DNA of 64,000 nucleotides, taken from positions 14,073,638-14,137,637 of the forward strand of contig OY540815.1 in the NCBI GenBank assembly GCA_961205875.1, written 5' to 3'. The notes beneath the pieces were generated by a model, which ran no database searches, was not told the DNA's origin, and saw nothing but the letters and a program-made list of their open reading frames with translations. A program made the translations under genes and the position numbers. The DNA comes from Sialis fuliginosa. Its lineage: Eukaryota; Arthropoda; Insecta; Megaloptera; Sialidae. Below are positions 47,265 through 56,379 of this stretch, piece after piece. How positions within the stretch are numbered: the stretch's first letter is position 1; each line of letters opens with the position of its first letter.

Positions 47265-47681
47265 ATGATACATCTTCCATATCATAAAAGCGACTCACTT
47301 AACATATTTTCAATTTTATTTCGAGTACTTGATTATCAAAATACGCGAAATAACGAAGTTATTATGAAACAGTTAATAAGTATAATCAATCGATACCATC
47401 ATTTGAAGACATATCATCAAGAAGCTATTATCGCATTCACATCTTCTCAATTCAGCACGCGTTATGTTGTATGTGTCCTTGCCACCACGGCCTTTGTGCG
47501 GCGATCAAATCAGACCAACCAGTCCGTCTGTCTGTCTGTCTCGCCACGCTCCGTCACCCCAGTAACCATTCTCTGTCGACAGACACGTGAAGGCATACAT
47601 TGGTCCATTATTACTGCACGAAGTCACTTTTCTATTTTTCTGTCTTCGGTTGTAGGAGGGGTTCAATCAAAGCAGGCGTAG
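47265..47681 (+). CDS. 138-codon ORF, hypothetical
   Basis: The ATG at 47265 starts one of the longest ATG-initiated frames in the window (138 codons to TAG at 47679-47681). The N-terminal half (HLPYHKSDSLNIFSILFRVL...) is AT-rich. The second half lies in a GC-richer island and includes a (TCTG)n microsatellite read as QSVCLSVS (47526-47541). No domain, signal peptide or strong membrane segment was recognised. In AT-rich DNA a frame of this length is unusual, but the microsatellite and the GC-rich stretch lower stop frequency, so chance remains likely. Confidence 0.2.
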   Translation: MIHLPYHKSDSLNIFSILFRVLDYQNTRNNEVIMKQLISIINRYHHLKTYHQEAIIAFTSSQFSTRYVVCVLATTAFVRRSNQTNQSVCLSVSPRSVTPVTILCRQTREGIHWSIITARSHFSIFLSSVVGGVQSKQA

Positions 47682-47689
47682 AGAGAATG

Positions 47690-48400
47690 ACAATCAAGTC
47701 GATCTTTTGAAAGGAAATTTAAGACCGCGAGAATTGTGAAATATAGGTTTTGGAACTAAACTTTGAAAATGATCAGTGATGAAGTCATTTAATATAAATA
47801 ATTATAGTACACATGAAATATGAATACTGATGAAAAATATCGACGGATAAAATATAATATTAAATAAACTTTAGCTTAGATTGTTTGAAAATATTAAAAG
47901 AAAAATGTAATTTATTAACAAAAAACGATAACAATCAAATTTATTCTGATTTTGAAAAATAAAGAGTTTGAATTTCCAATCAATTTCATTGTCATTTTAT
48001 ATAACTCAAGTCAGACGAATAATAAATCTAAAGAAGCTGATTTCTTTGTTACATGTTAAAATATAAACAATAAATATTACAGACAGTAACACAGTTCACC
48101 TATCTGCACACGTTATTTCGCTTAGTGACTTTGTAAAATTATTTTTGATTGAGCTCCATCAAGAAACCGATGGTATCGACATTCAAGTGAATCGAGCAAC
48201 ATATTTCTTCCAAGCAGCTATCTAGATCAAAGACATATATTGTTATACACGTACTAGGAGGCATGAGCAAGATATTGAAAAACTTTTCTGAATACACACA
48301 TACAAATACAAACATTTACAGGGTGTTCAAAATAGAACATGAATAAATAGTTAAATCACCTTTTTTGAACTGACTGAGTAACTAATTGTAAGATCACGAT
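47690..48400. other. AT-rich sequence, no gene seen
   Basis: No supportable feature. Confidence 0.5.
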
Positions 48401-48402
48401 TT

Positions 48403-48665
48403 CCCATGTAGGAAATTACAAAAGGGTCACGGTTAACCCAGGCTTGCGCCAACACTGGGCCAAGATACAAATGATAACTTCGTTCAAGATTCGGCCAAGA
48501 CTTGTCGTAACAAGGTTGGCCCAGAGTCGGCTCAATTTTGGGTAAAGAATAGGTGACCCGAAACTCGGTATCTGAAGGTTGGCTTAAACTGGGACCAGTT
48601 TTGAAAAAGTAGCACTGACAACCCAATATTGGGCCCATCATCAAGGTTGACATTTTCTACATGGG
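48403..48665. mobile_element. Short inverted-terminus element with repeated TTGGCC(A/C) motif
   Basis: The left end CCCATGTAGGAAATTACAA and the right end, reverse complemented, CCCATGTAGAAAATGTCAA, form imperfect 16-19-bp inverted termini. The interior repeats TGGGCCAAG, TCGGCCAAGA, GTTGGCCCAGA, GTTGGCTTAAACTGGGACCA and AATATTGGGCCC in both orientations. Such 'ttgggcca' repeat-filled elements occur as miniature DNA transposons in several animal genomes. No clean target duplication is visible. The 100-codon minus frame (48351-48653) is produced by the repeat pattern rather than a gene. Confidence 0.65.
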
Positions 48666-48669
48666 TTAT

Positions 48670-49435
48670 TATTAAAAAAAAAAAACATTTACAATCATTT
48701 TAATATCGGCCTGAGGTTATTATAAAATATAAACGCTATAACACATCATTTTTAGAATTCACTTTTAGTAGATTTATTTTAGGACATCTGGTACATCTAT
48801 GTATGTTTATACACATATGTATAGTTGTATAGCTACGATAAGAATTTTCGATCCATTGTTGAAGAACTGTTCGCAACAGCATCTCAGGACTTGCAACGTG
48901 GGCTGAATATTTAACGACGGGGATATTCTTTGAGTTAGTTGCATTTGTATACTGTGTGTCATGATAAAACACCCTCTCCTTGTGATAAACTCCAGTATCT
49001 AATGTGAAATAATACTTATGGAAATAAATAACGATTAGAGTTTGAGGAAGCGAAAGCTGTCAGCTGTAATGGGGCGTGTATATTTTTTTATATAATGTTA
49101 TTTATTCATTGATATTTGGTTAATTTTATAAAGTATCTTTCTGATAAAGAAAAATGCTACTTATTAACTACTTTTTTATTTTGTATTAGTTCTTAATATT
49201 TTAATGACAGTTGTGTTAAATTTTTAATTAGCTGTTAGATTTTTAGACTTGAAATATAAGAAGGAACTTTAATGTTACAATTTTTTCCCAAAAGTATTAA
49301 CTTAATTATTTGCATGTATAACATTTATATCGTTTTCTACTAATTGTAAGCCCTAGTAAAATTCAAATACAACAACTCTAAAGTCAAACAAAAGAACTAG
49401 GAAAAACAATAACTAAAACAGGCTGGCTATGCAGT
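48670..49435. other. AT-rich sequence, no gene seen
   Basis: No supportable feature; a 78-codon minus frame at 48736-48972 is unremarkable. Confidence 0.5.
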
Positions 49436-49443
49436 TTTAGAAT

Positions 49444-49677
49444 TCATCTTCCCCCATTCTCACATCGAAAAACAGTCACATCAATTGGAGTGGGAGGTGC
49501 AGGTAGTGTATACGTAAAAGATTGGGGGGGGACTGTAGTTGTGGAGGTGCTACCACCACTGCAGACAGCAAGCAAGCAAGTACAAAACTTGTTACGTATT
49601 CTTAACGTATACTCGTCTGCATTGGGAGGGTAGTGTCCCCCCCACGTTCTTTCAACCTCCCCATTCCACCCGTCCAC
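49444..49677 (-). CDS. Exon-like GC-rich ORF, unidentified
   Basis: The minus frame is open from about 49722 to TGA at 49444-49446 and includes EVERTWGGHYPPNADEY, then CSGGSTSTTTVPPQSFTYTL and PAPPTPIDVTVF. Ser/Thr/Pro-rich composition resembles a linker or disordered region. There is no ATG at the start and no strong acceptor, and the plus strand is also open (49539-49769). It lies in one of the GC-rich islands. Low confidence that it is translated. Confidence 0.15.
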   Translation of the reverse strand: MDGWNGEVERTWGGHYPPNADEYTLRIRNKFCTCLLAVCSGGSTSTTTVPPQSFTYTLPAPPTPIDVTVFRCENGGR

Positions 49678-49769
49678 GATCCGTAGAAGAAACGCGCGCC
49701 TACTGTCGTCCTTGTATTATGCAGTTGTGTCGATTTGCGAATTTTCAAACTCGGTTCTTGTATGTATAG

Positions 49770-50320
49770 TATTTACAACAAAACATTGTGAATTTCTATC
49801 GGCTGGATATTTCAACCCTTTCTTCGTAGACAAAACAAAAAAATTATAAAGAAAAGTAAAACAAAATTATCATAACATTTCAAATTTTTATTTGTTATAA
49901 AAATACAGTTGAAATAACTTTTAGATACAATAAATTGAAAACAATCTAGTTTATCGTGTTTTGAAGAAAGATAAGATATATTTTTCGGTTGAATGGTTAT
50001 ATATTGTCATATTTGCTCAGTTTTCATGAAAAAAATAAATAAATCTTGACATTTCAGTATTGATTACATGTCCTCTTTTCTTACGTAACCTTTAAGAGAA
50101 TTTAATATTGTGATTTTGTATTAATAAACATTAGTATCATTTAGGTTTATATTATCATTTTGACAGGGATGCTTAAATATGAATATATGAATAAGAATTA
50201 TTAAGTTTTACCCTCAACGAACATTTTAAAACATAATTCTAAAAATATTTCTTTTTTCAATTTTATATGACAAGTTAGTTACATAGCAACACAAAAAAGT
50301 GCGTAGCCAAAAAAGCAAAA
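49770..50320. other. AT-rich sequence, no gene seen
   Basis: No supportable feature. Confidence 0.5.
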
Positions 50321-50650
50321 GTCGACATCCGAATTTTTGGAATTTTCTGTTTATCAGTTTTTTAAAATTTATTTTGAGCTTGAATTTTGGGTTTTAGGTT
50401 GAATTTAAAAAAAAAAAAAGTGAGCGATATTAAAAAAGCGACCTATAGCATTGTAGTATTAGTCAAGCATGGTTGAAATTCACATTTTTTGAATTTTTTG
50501 CTTACCAGTTTTTTTATTATTTGAGCTTGAAATTTTCCAAATTGGCTAAACCCAAAATTCAAGATCAAATAAAAAAAAACAGGTTAGCAGAAAATTCCAA
50601 AAATTTGGATTTAGATTATGCTCGACCAATACTTCAATGCTATATAGGTC
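50321..50650. repeat. Palindromic triplicated repeat (two direct, one inverted copy)
   Basis: One repeat of about 80-100 bases occurs three times. Copy a (50321-50400) has CGACATCCGAATTTTTGGAA and GAGCTTGAATTTTGGGTTTT. Copy b (50440-50535) has GACCTATAGCATTGTAGTAT and GAATTTTTTGCTTACCAGTT, then GAGCTTGAAATTTT. Copy c (50545-50650) is inverted: its reverse complement starts GACCTATATAGCATTGAAGT and continues TTTGGAATTTTCTGCTAACC, then GATCTTGAATTTTGGG. Copies b and c make a long imperfect palindrome of about 100-base arms with a short spacer. The 63-codon frame at 50473-50664 is incidental. Confidence 0.8.
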
Positions 50651-50659
50651 TATTTGTTA

Positions 50660-51690
50660 AATAATATATGTAGATGTAGTAAAATAATTAATTACTTTCG
50701 ATACTTTGAAAAAAACCCAAAAGAAACAAAATATAAAATTAACAATCTCAGAATTTTGTTTTGATAATGTTATTATTCATATACAAAAAAAATAAATTCC
50801 AATAGTGTTGGATATAATTAAATTTACAGAACTGAAAGTAAAACAATCAAACTAATCGTATCAGAGCAAGTTAGGTTCCTTTCACAAACAATAGCTTATG
50901 ATATATTCAGGAGGTCTTTTATAAGGTGCGATTGATTGATGTGTTGGTATGTAAATTATTGACGGGCTTTGAAGTTTAAATCCAGATAGCTGTGACGAGG
51001 ATCAACCATGGCGTTCACACACACATACACACACAGTATAGACAACTACACTCGCAAATTTTTGAGGCAGGGTAATCGAGGTGACTTTAGGAAGCCAAAG
51101 GTGAATGTTTTTAAAAACTTTGCAGAATACATAAAAAAACTTCTTAATGGTTTTCTGAAATGAATTCGTGATGTATGAGATTTATGAGATTTTTGGTAAA
51201 ATATAACAGCTCTAACGTTATTGTTGAGAAGTTGGAATTTTTGGCTGTAGTCAAGTCAACGTACGTGTATATTTTATATTATATTAGTATATTAAAATAT
51301 AGATATGTATATTAACCGTTCTTATAGATATTATAGAAGTAAATTTTGTAAACTTTTCTCCAACTCACTCCACTGAAAAATATTCGTAGGTGCAAGGAGA
51401 AGAATAAAATAATCGTTACAATTCTTTTTAATATCGCCAACTTGCAAGACATCACAAAACAAATATCAATAAATAAAATATATTCTGCTCACGCATTTCA
51501 CCAAACTAACAACAATACTTCGGCTAATTTTTTTTACAAGCGCGAACAAAATTTTTCCCACCTACCAACATCTGTTGACATGACCCCCCAAGTGAACGAG
51601 AAATAGTATGAGTAAAAAAGGGGGGGGGGGGGGGGGCAAAGGTTACGCGTGTTTTGTGTGCTTTTTATTCCAACTTCTCAAAAGCGCAGA
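50660..51690. other. AT-rich sequence with a 17-base G run
   Basis: A homopolymer of 17 G lies at 51620-51636. A patch at 50990-51100 holds an AC-rich simple repeat. No gene. Confidence 0.55.
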
Positions 51691-51691
51691 A

Positions 51692-51835
51692 CTAGGTAAT
51701 GCTTATAACTGACGACACACAGGCGTTTTTCTTTTTCAGTTCCAACTTTTTGATGACTCCATCCAGAGTTTGATGTGGCACATACAGTTCGCCACCACGT
51801 ATGAAACTTGCGCTAGCTCGTACGTGCTCGTACAA
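51692..51835 (-). pseudogene. Transposase-tail-like coding remnant (tentative)
   Basis: The minus frame, open for 47 codons, contains SASFIRGGELYVPHQTLDGV, followed by IKKLELKKKNACVSSVISIT, ending at TAG 51692-51694. The pattern RGG-L-x-x-P-x-x-x-L-x-x-(V/I)-I-x-x-L-E recalls a C-terminal motif of some P-element/THAP-type transposases (R-GGL--PS--L----LE). It has no ATG and is preceded by a stop, so it would be a broken fragment. The plus strand is also open over 51713-51859 after a strong CTTTTTCAG acceptor-like tract and reads FQLFDDSIQSLMWHIQFATT. Only one can be real. Confidence 0.25.
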
Positions 51836-51859
51836 CTAATACGTTCTCCACCACTCTAA

Positions 51860-52590
51860 TTTCCCTCGTCGCAATATAACGTTCCCGCTTTTATGTTTTT
51901 TCTCTCCTTTCTTTTTGCATGGTGTGGACATAAAGTGTGTAATAACAAACTTATTTTATATATTACAAGTAATAATGATATTGAGAAGCTTGTCTTTCAG
52001 AGTATAATTATGTTTTGTTTGTCGTCATTGGCGTAGTGTAGTGCAATTTAAAAACTCGTGCCAAGATTATTTATTATTATATATCAAGTTCATGTAGTAA
52101 AGAGAGGAAGAGAGAGAGAGAGAACAAACAGCAATCACTAATCTACAAACAAAAGAAACCCTTTATCACATTTAACATCATGCTTTAAAAAAGATGAAAG
52201 GTCATTGTTGAAAGCGCATCTTTTGCAGTACCCACTCGTAGAGTTTTTTTTTATCATCTACAGATTGGCTTAGTACAGGAATCACGCCAGGAAGAGGAAC
52301 ACATGCTTCGTCTTGTTTCCACCCATTACTAACACACCTTCACACATACACTAACAGAGGTGCACTAAAGCAGGCCCGTCTCGAAAGTCGGCGCTCAGTT
52401 GGATGAAAATGCAATAAATATAATAAATGAATGTATTAAATATTCCGTAATATTTTTTTGCTACCCCGGCATTATATGCATACACAAGTTCATTTATTTT
52501 TTCGCCATGAAGTCTTTAGATATACGAGTATGCACAAGATTCCACAAAAATATACTTGTGATCATTGTGATAATGTAGATTGTAGAGAAT
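51860..52590. other. AT-rich sequence, GA microsatellite, possible element edge
   Basis: (GA)n at 52109-52123. CATTGGCGTAGTGTAG at 52026-52041 resembles a hAT-type terminus, but no partner end was found. No gene. Confidence 0.45.
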
Positions 52591-52591
52591 A

Positions 52592-52880
52592 ATCCTGGCT
52601 GCGCTCCTGTCCACACACCCCCACGTGCCCGACCAGTCGGTATTGTTTAGAAGTTTTCATCGTTCAACTCGAAAGACAATCTTATATCCAATAAAGAAAC
52701 TTTTGTATTTGACAAATCAATCCAGAAAATCATTTATGGAGTTCAAGAAGGCGTACGGAATCACAAATACGGCGGACACAGTTGTGGCGAATCTGTTCTC
52801 GGATGACAGATAGCGGAGACGAGACGTGGTTACCAGCGGCGGAAGGAAGCTATCGAGAATCTCGACGCTCTGTTACCGAA
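52592..52880 (+). other. GC-richer island with several open frames
   Basis: One plus frame (52625-52813) includes RKSFMEFKKAYGITNTADTV, then VANLFSDDR and a stop. A second frame is open from about 52713 to 52940, and a third is open for about 30 codons. Three overlapping open frames mean the absence of stops comes partly from composition. AAATCAATCCAG at about 52722 is a possible acceptor. No domain is recognised, so no gene is called. Confidence 0.25.
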
Positions 52881-53625
52881 CGAACTTATTTTCTATATTG
52901 TAGATGTTTTAATTGGCAAATATCGATTAGGAAATGTTCATTTGAGATTTTGTAGTATAGTTTTAATACAGAGTTGTGTTTTTAAAAGAGTAACATTTAT
53001 GTTGTATACATAATAGAAGTAAATATCATAGACAATGTAGAACTATTTCATAGTTTATTGATATGTTTAGCAGACAAAGATTTGAATTTTTGAGAATATT
53101 TTACGCATCGAAATTTAATGCTGCTTAAAAGTTGCTATTTATCTATACAAGCGTAATGGATATTTTTTTTGAAATCATTCAATATCACAATAGACTAAAA
53201 AATTTTACCAAAAAGGAATTTTTTTAAAACATTAAATGATTTTTTAAAGGGTTAGATTATGGTGAAAATGGTTCATATACATTACTTTGACGACAAGTAT
53301 TGAAAAAAAATATAATCATCAGATAACTCTCTGGTGATGAGGGGGGAGGGAGGTGAGAGTGCTCGTTTTGATTTGAAAAAATAGTTTATTTAGTCCATTC
53401 AGCTACCTTACCATATGTGCGTATTATAATTTGTACAATGTACAAACCTTGCCAAAAAATGCAATGGTGTAAAATAATAATTCAGTTTAAAAAATAAAAA
53501 ACACAATAAAAAATCATTTTTATAAGAAAAATTATATAGGTATACATTTATCTATATTCCGTTGATATAACCTTACGTTGAAAAGTTCAAATTATAAATT
53601 CAGGAATATGAAATTCATCACGAAA
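52881..53625. other. AT-rich sequence, no gene seen
   Basis: Contains a G-rich patch at 53340-53356. No gene. Confidence 0.5.
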
Positions 53626-53630
53626 TCAAA

Positions 53631-53746
53631 TCACTCACCAATTACAGGCACGTCATCAACACGTAGATTTGATAAATTGATGGTGCTACCAGCACCATCT
53701 AGTGGCGGCTTCAACAAGCAGGGAGATTTTAGCATTCATTACTCAC
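53631..53746 (-). CDS. Candidate 108-bp exon with strong splice sites both sides
   Basis: On the minus strand a long pyrimidine tract (TTTTCTTTCTCTCTTTTCAG, ending at 53747) is followed by 108 bases, then a consensus GTGAGT donor (53638-53633). Inside, ATG at 53735-53733 opens a frame beginning MLKSPCLLKPPLDGAGSTIN and continuing LSNLRVDDVPVIG up to the donor; read through, it stops two codons later. All three frames contain stops before or within the exon when read from the acceptor, so it fits a first coding exon rather than an internal one. The acceptor is itself followed by GTGAGT, a back-to-back arrangement known from recursive splice sites. No protein family is recognised. Confidence 0.4.
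53679..53705 (+). promoter_or_regulatory. Perfect 9-bp palindrome overlapping a CTCF-like motif
   Basis: GATGGTGCT, ACC, AGCACCATC is a perfect 9-base inverted repeat (53679-53699). Running on from it, AGCACCATCTAGTGG (53691-53705) agrees with the reverse-orientation CTCF core RSYGCCMYCTRSTGG at 14 of 15 positions. It lies within the candidate exon at 53639-53746, so either coding or protein-binding constraint could explain it. Confidence 0.35.
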
Positions 53747-53789
53747 CTGAAAAGAGAGAAAGAAAACAAATTAGCAACGTTGAATAACT

Positions 53790-56110
53790 GTGAGCTCAAT
53801 AATAATTACAGTAGTCAAAGAGTGCATTAAAAACAACCTCCTTGATCTTCTTTTTATATTATTTTTGTTTGATGCACGTTTTTATTTTTATTTTTAATAT
53901 TTTATTTTTTGAGTCATTCAAGAAAGCTTCTGTTTATATTTTTGTATTTGTTTTATGTATATTTATAGATTTAAAAATTATTTTTGGATTATACATTTTC
54001 TAATGTACAAATATAGGATTTTCTTCAAAGAAATAATTTAAATTGTATTCATTATGAAAAATACTATCTTTTAACAATCTGATCATAATAATAATACTGT
54101 ATAATGTATACAGATAAAAACATTCTTAAATATAAATACAAAAAACCTCATAGCCACGCCATATTGGTGAAAAATTTATACAGAAATAAAAAAAATGACC
54201 ACATATGCACACACATAAAAATGATGATAAAAATAATCATATTTCAGACACAGTCCTGATGCATGGAGGACATTTAAACCGCTGTAAAGAGGAATGTGTG
54301 AAAATACTATTTAACTAACAAATGTTCCATGAAGTTCGCCATTTCAACTGAAATTTTTGTTTATGATGTTCACAGTTAATTTATTTAATGTTGGACTCTT
54401 TGCAACTAAACAGAGATATTTAATTTAAAATAAATTTATTTGAGACAGGACACTACGTTTAAATTACAGCGATAATAATAATAATATCGTGTTTATTTAT
54501 TTACATTAAAAATATTTAAACTTTTCAAATTTAACGAACCATTGTCCGAAGTAGAAATAAAAATACATAAAATATAAATTATGTAAAATTAAGTACCGAT
54601 ACTATATAAGAAAAATAAATAATGTAGATATGATTATAAAAATCAGATTATAAATTCTAACAGCTTGAGAAAATCAATGTCAAGAAAGCGCCACAAAATA
54701 AATAAAAAGTATGAGAAAGATAAGCAAAAGAAAGTGTAGATATCTTGTACTCATTCAAGGACCTGCTTACAAATTCAAATAATCTGAAATTTCATCGGAA
54801 GGGAAACAAAAGACGAATGCGAACATGGGAATTTAATAATTGCGTTTTATACCTCATCGGTTAGAACACAGATAACCGCTATAAATCGAACAGGTACAAG
54901 CTCAGTTGTTATACGTAGACAGGGAGGGGGTATAATTTATACCGTTGCGGGGGCAATGCACAAGCAAGTTTGTTATTTGCAAGTCTAAAATGACGATTCA
55001 TTATCCAAAACTCTGTCTATTACACCTGCGTACAAGTTCTCTCTTACGACCTGCTCATTGAAGGTAATAGAGAGAAGATGGCGTTCTTATATAAACGTAT
55101 TAAAACAATAGACTCCATTTATGAAAATTTGTTTGTAATGTTTAACCAAGTTATCCAACCTTTTGTTTGGTATCCTTATTTTGAATCAGTTTTATCTACT
55201 TTGTTCTGATTTTTTAAAAGTATTAAACCGATTTTGATAAGACTTTCACTGTTAGAAAACTTAGGATCCTAAAATTAGTTTAGTTTAGACAATTGATAAA
55301 AGGTATAAAAATGAAAGGGATAATCAATGACAATTGTGATATTGATTGTTGTTGTATTCACTTATTTTACGGACAAATACGCGGAGAAATTCTAGTTACT
55401 TATACGATTCAAATAAATAAAATTCTTATTAAAAAGTATTATGAATTTATTTGCTCTCTAACTATGTATAAATACACAACATATTAAATAATTTGAATTT
55501 CTGCCTTAAATGCATTTATGATATATTGTTGTGAATAGGTCACATGTACACACACACACACACACACACACACGTAAAATGGTACACATTTTCTATTACT
55601 TTCCACTCGGTTTCTCGCATTCGAGTACGCGTGACTGCTCTCACCCATCCACCGCTGGTTTCATTTTCTCGCAAATAAACAATATTTTCAGTTTTTATAT
55701 TCTGAGATAAATATTTATGGAAACGCCTTTATAGGGGTTGGTACACCCCAATCTGTTAGAGTTCTTTTACACATTTTTCTTTTGTCTGTGTGGTGTTGTA
55801 TCATAGCGATCTTCAAATAAATATAATTTACTTTATTTTCTTTTAGAAGGGTCAGTTAAATTTTCTTTCTTTTGTCTTTATGTATTGTCTTTTCTTTATT
55901 GCATTAAGTAATGAGATTTTTTCTAGAAAGGTGCGTTTTTTAAAATGTCATCATTACATACCAGTAGCGTAAAATAATAAAACTAATTGTGAGAAATATG
56001 TAAGAAATTCCCGATATTTATTTTTTAAGGAATAATTGATATCATCCAAACACGTATGTATCTAAAATTAAACTTTAATATTGTATAGTATCGCCTATGG
56101 TCGAAATTCG
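53790..56110. other. AT-rich sequence with AC microsatellite, no gene seen
   Basis: (AC)n, about 14 units, at 55548-55575. A diverged interspersed-repeat relic lies at 55218-55300 (pair of 42290-42400). A CTTAC donor-like site on the minus strand at about 55025 has no exon. No gene is supportable. Confidence 0.5.
55548..55575. repeat. (AC)14 microsatellite
   Basis: Uninterrupted AC dinucleotide run of about 28 bases. Confidence 0.95.
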
Positions 56111-56118
56111 ACCAATAC

Positions 56119-56372
56119 TTTACCTGCCTTAAGAGCAACATACACACATGATTTTTTTTGTGCACATCTATGACACAGTACCTAACCTAACCTAACTTAA
56201 ACTACTTACTTCATATATTATTAAGCGTTAAAGTTTTTACAACAAAAATTTTTAAATAAAAACACTGCAATTGATTCTCTACGTTTGACGTGTATATAAA
56301 CTTTATTTTACCTGCCTTAACGGCAACATGCACACATTATTTTTTTATTTGTGCACATCTATGGTACAGTAT
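56119..56372 (+). repeat. Direct repeat pair of about 65 bases
   Basis: TTTACCTGCCTTAAGAGCAA, CATACACACATGA, T-run, TGTGCACATCTATGACACAG (56119-56179) recurs as TTTACCTGCCTTAACGGCAA, CATGCACACATTA, T-run, TGTGCACATCTATGGTACAG (56307-56370). The copies start 188 bases apart. The first is followed by three CCTAA units (56181-56195), the insect telomere motif, probably incidental at this length. Confidence 0.8.
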
Positions 56373-56379
56373 CTTTCGA

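Noticed and set aside
48351-48653. 100-codon minus-strand ORF
   Set aside because: Entirely made of the repeated TTGGGCCA phrases of a short inverted-end element.
56181-56196. CCTAA x3 as interstitial telomere DNA
   Set aside because: Three units are too few to distinguish from chance.
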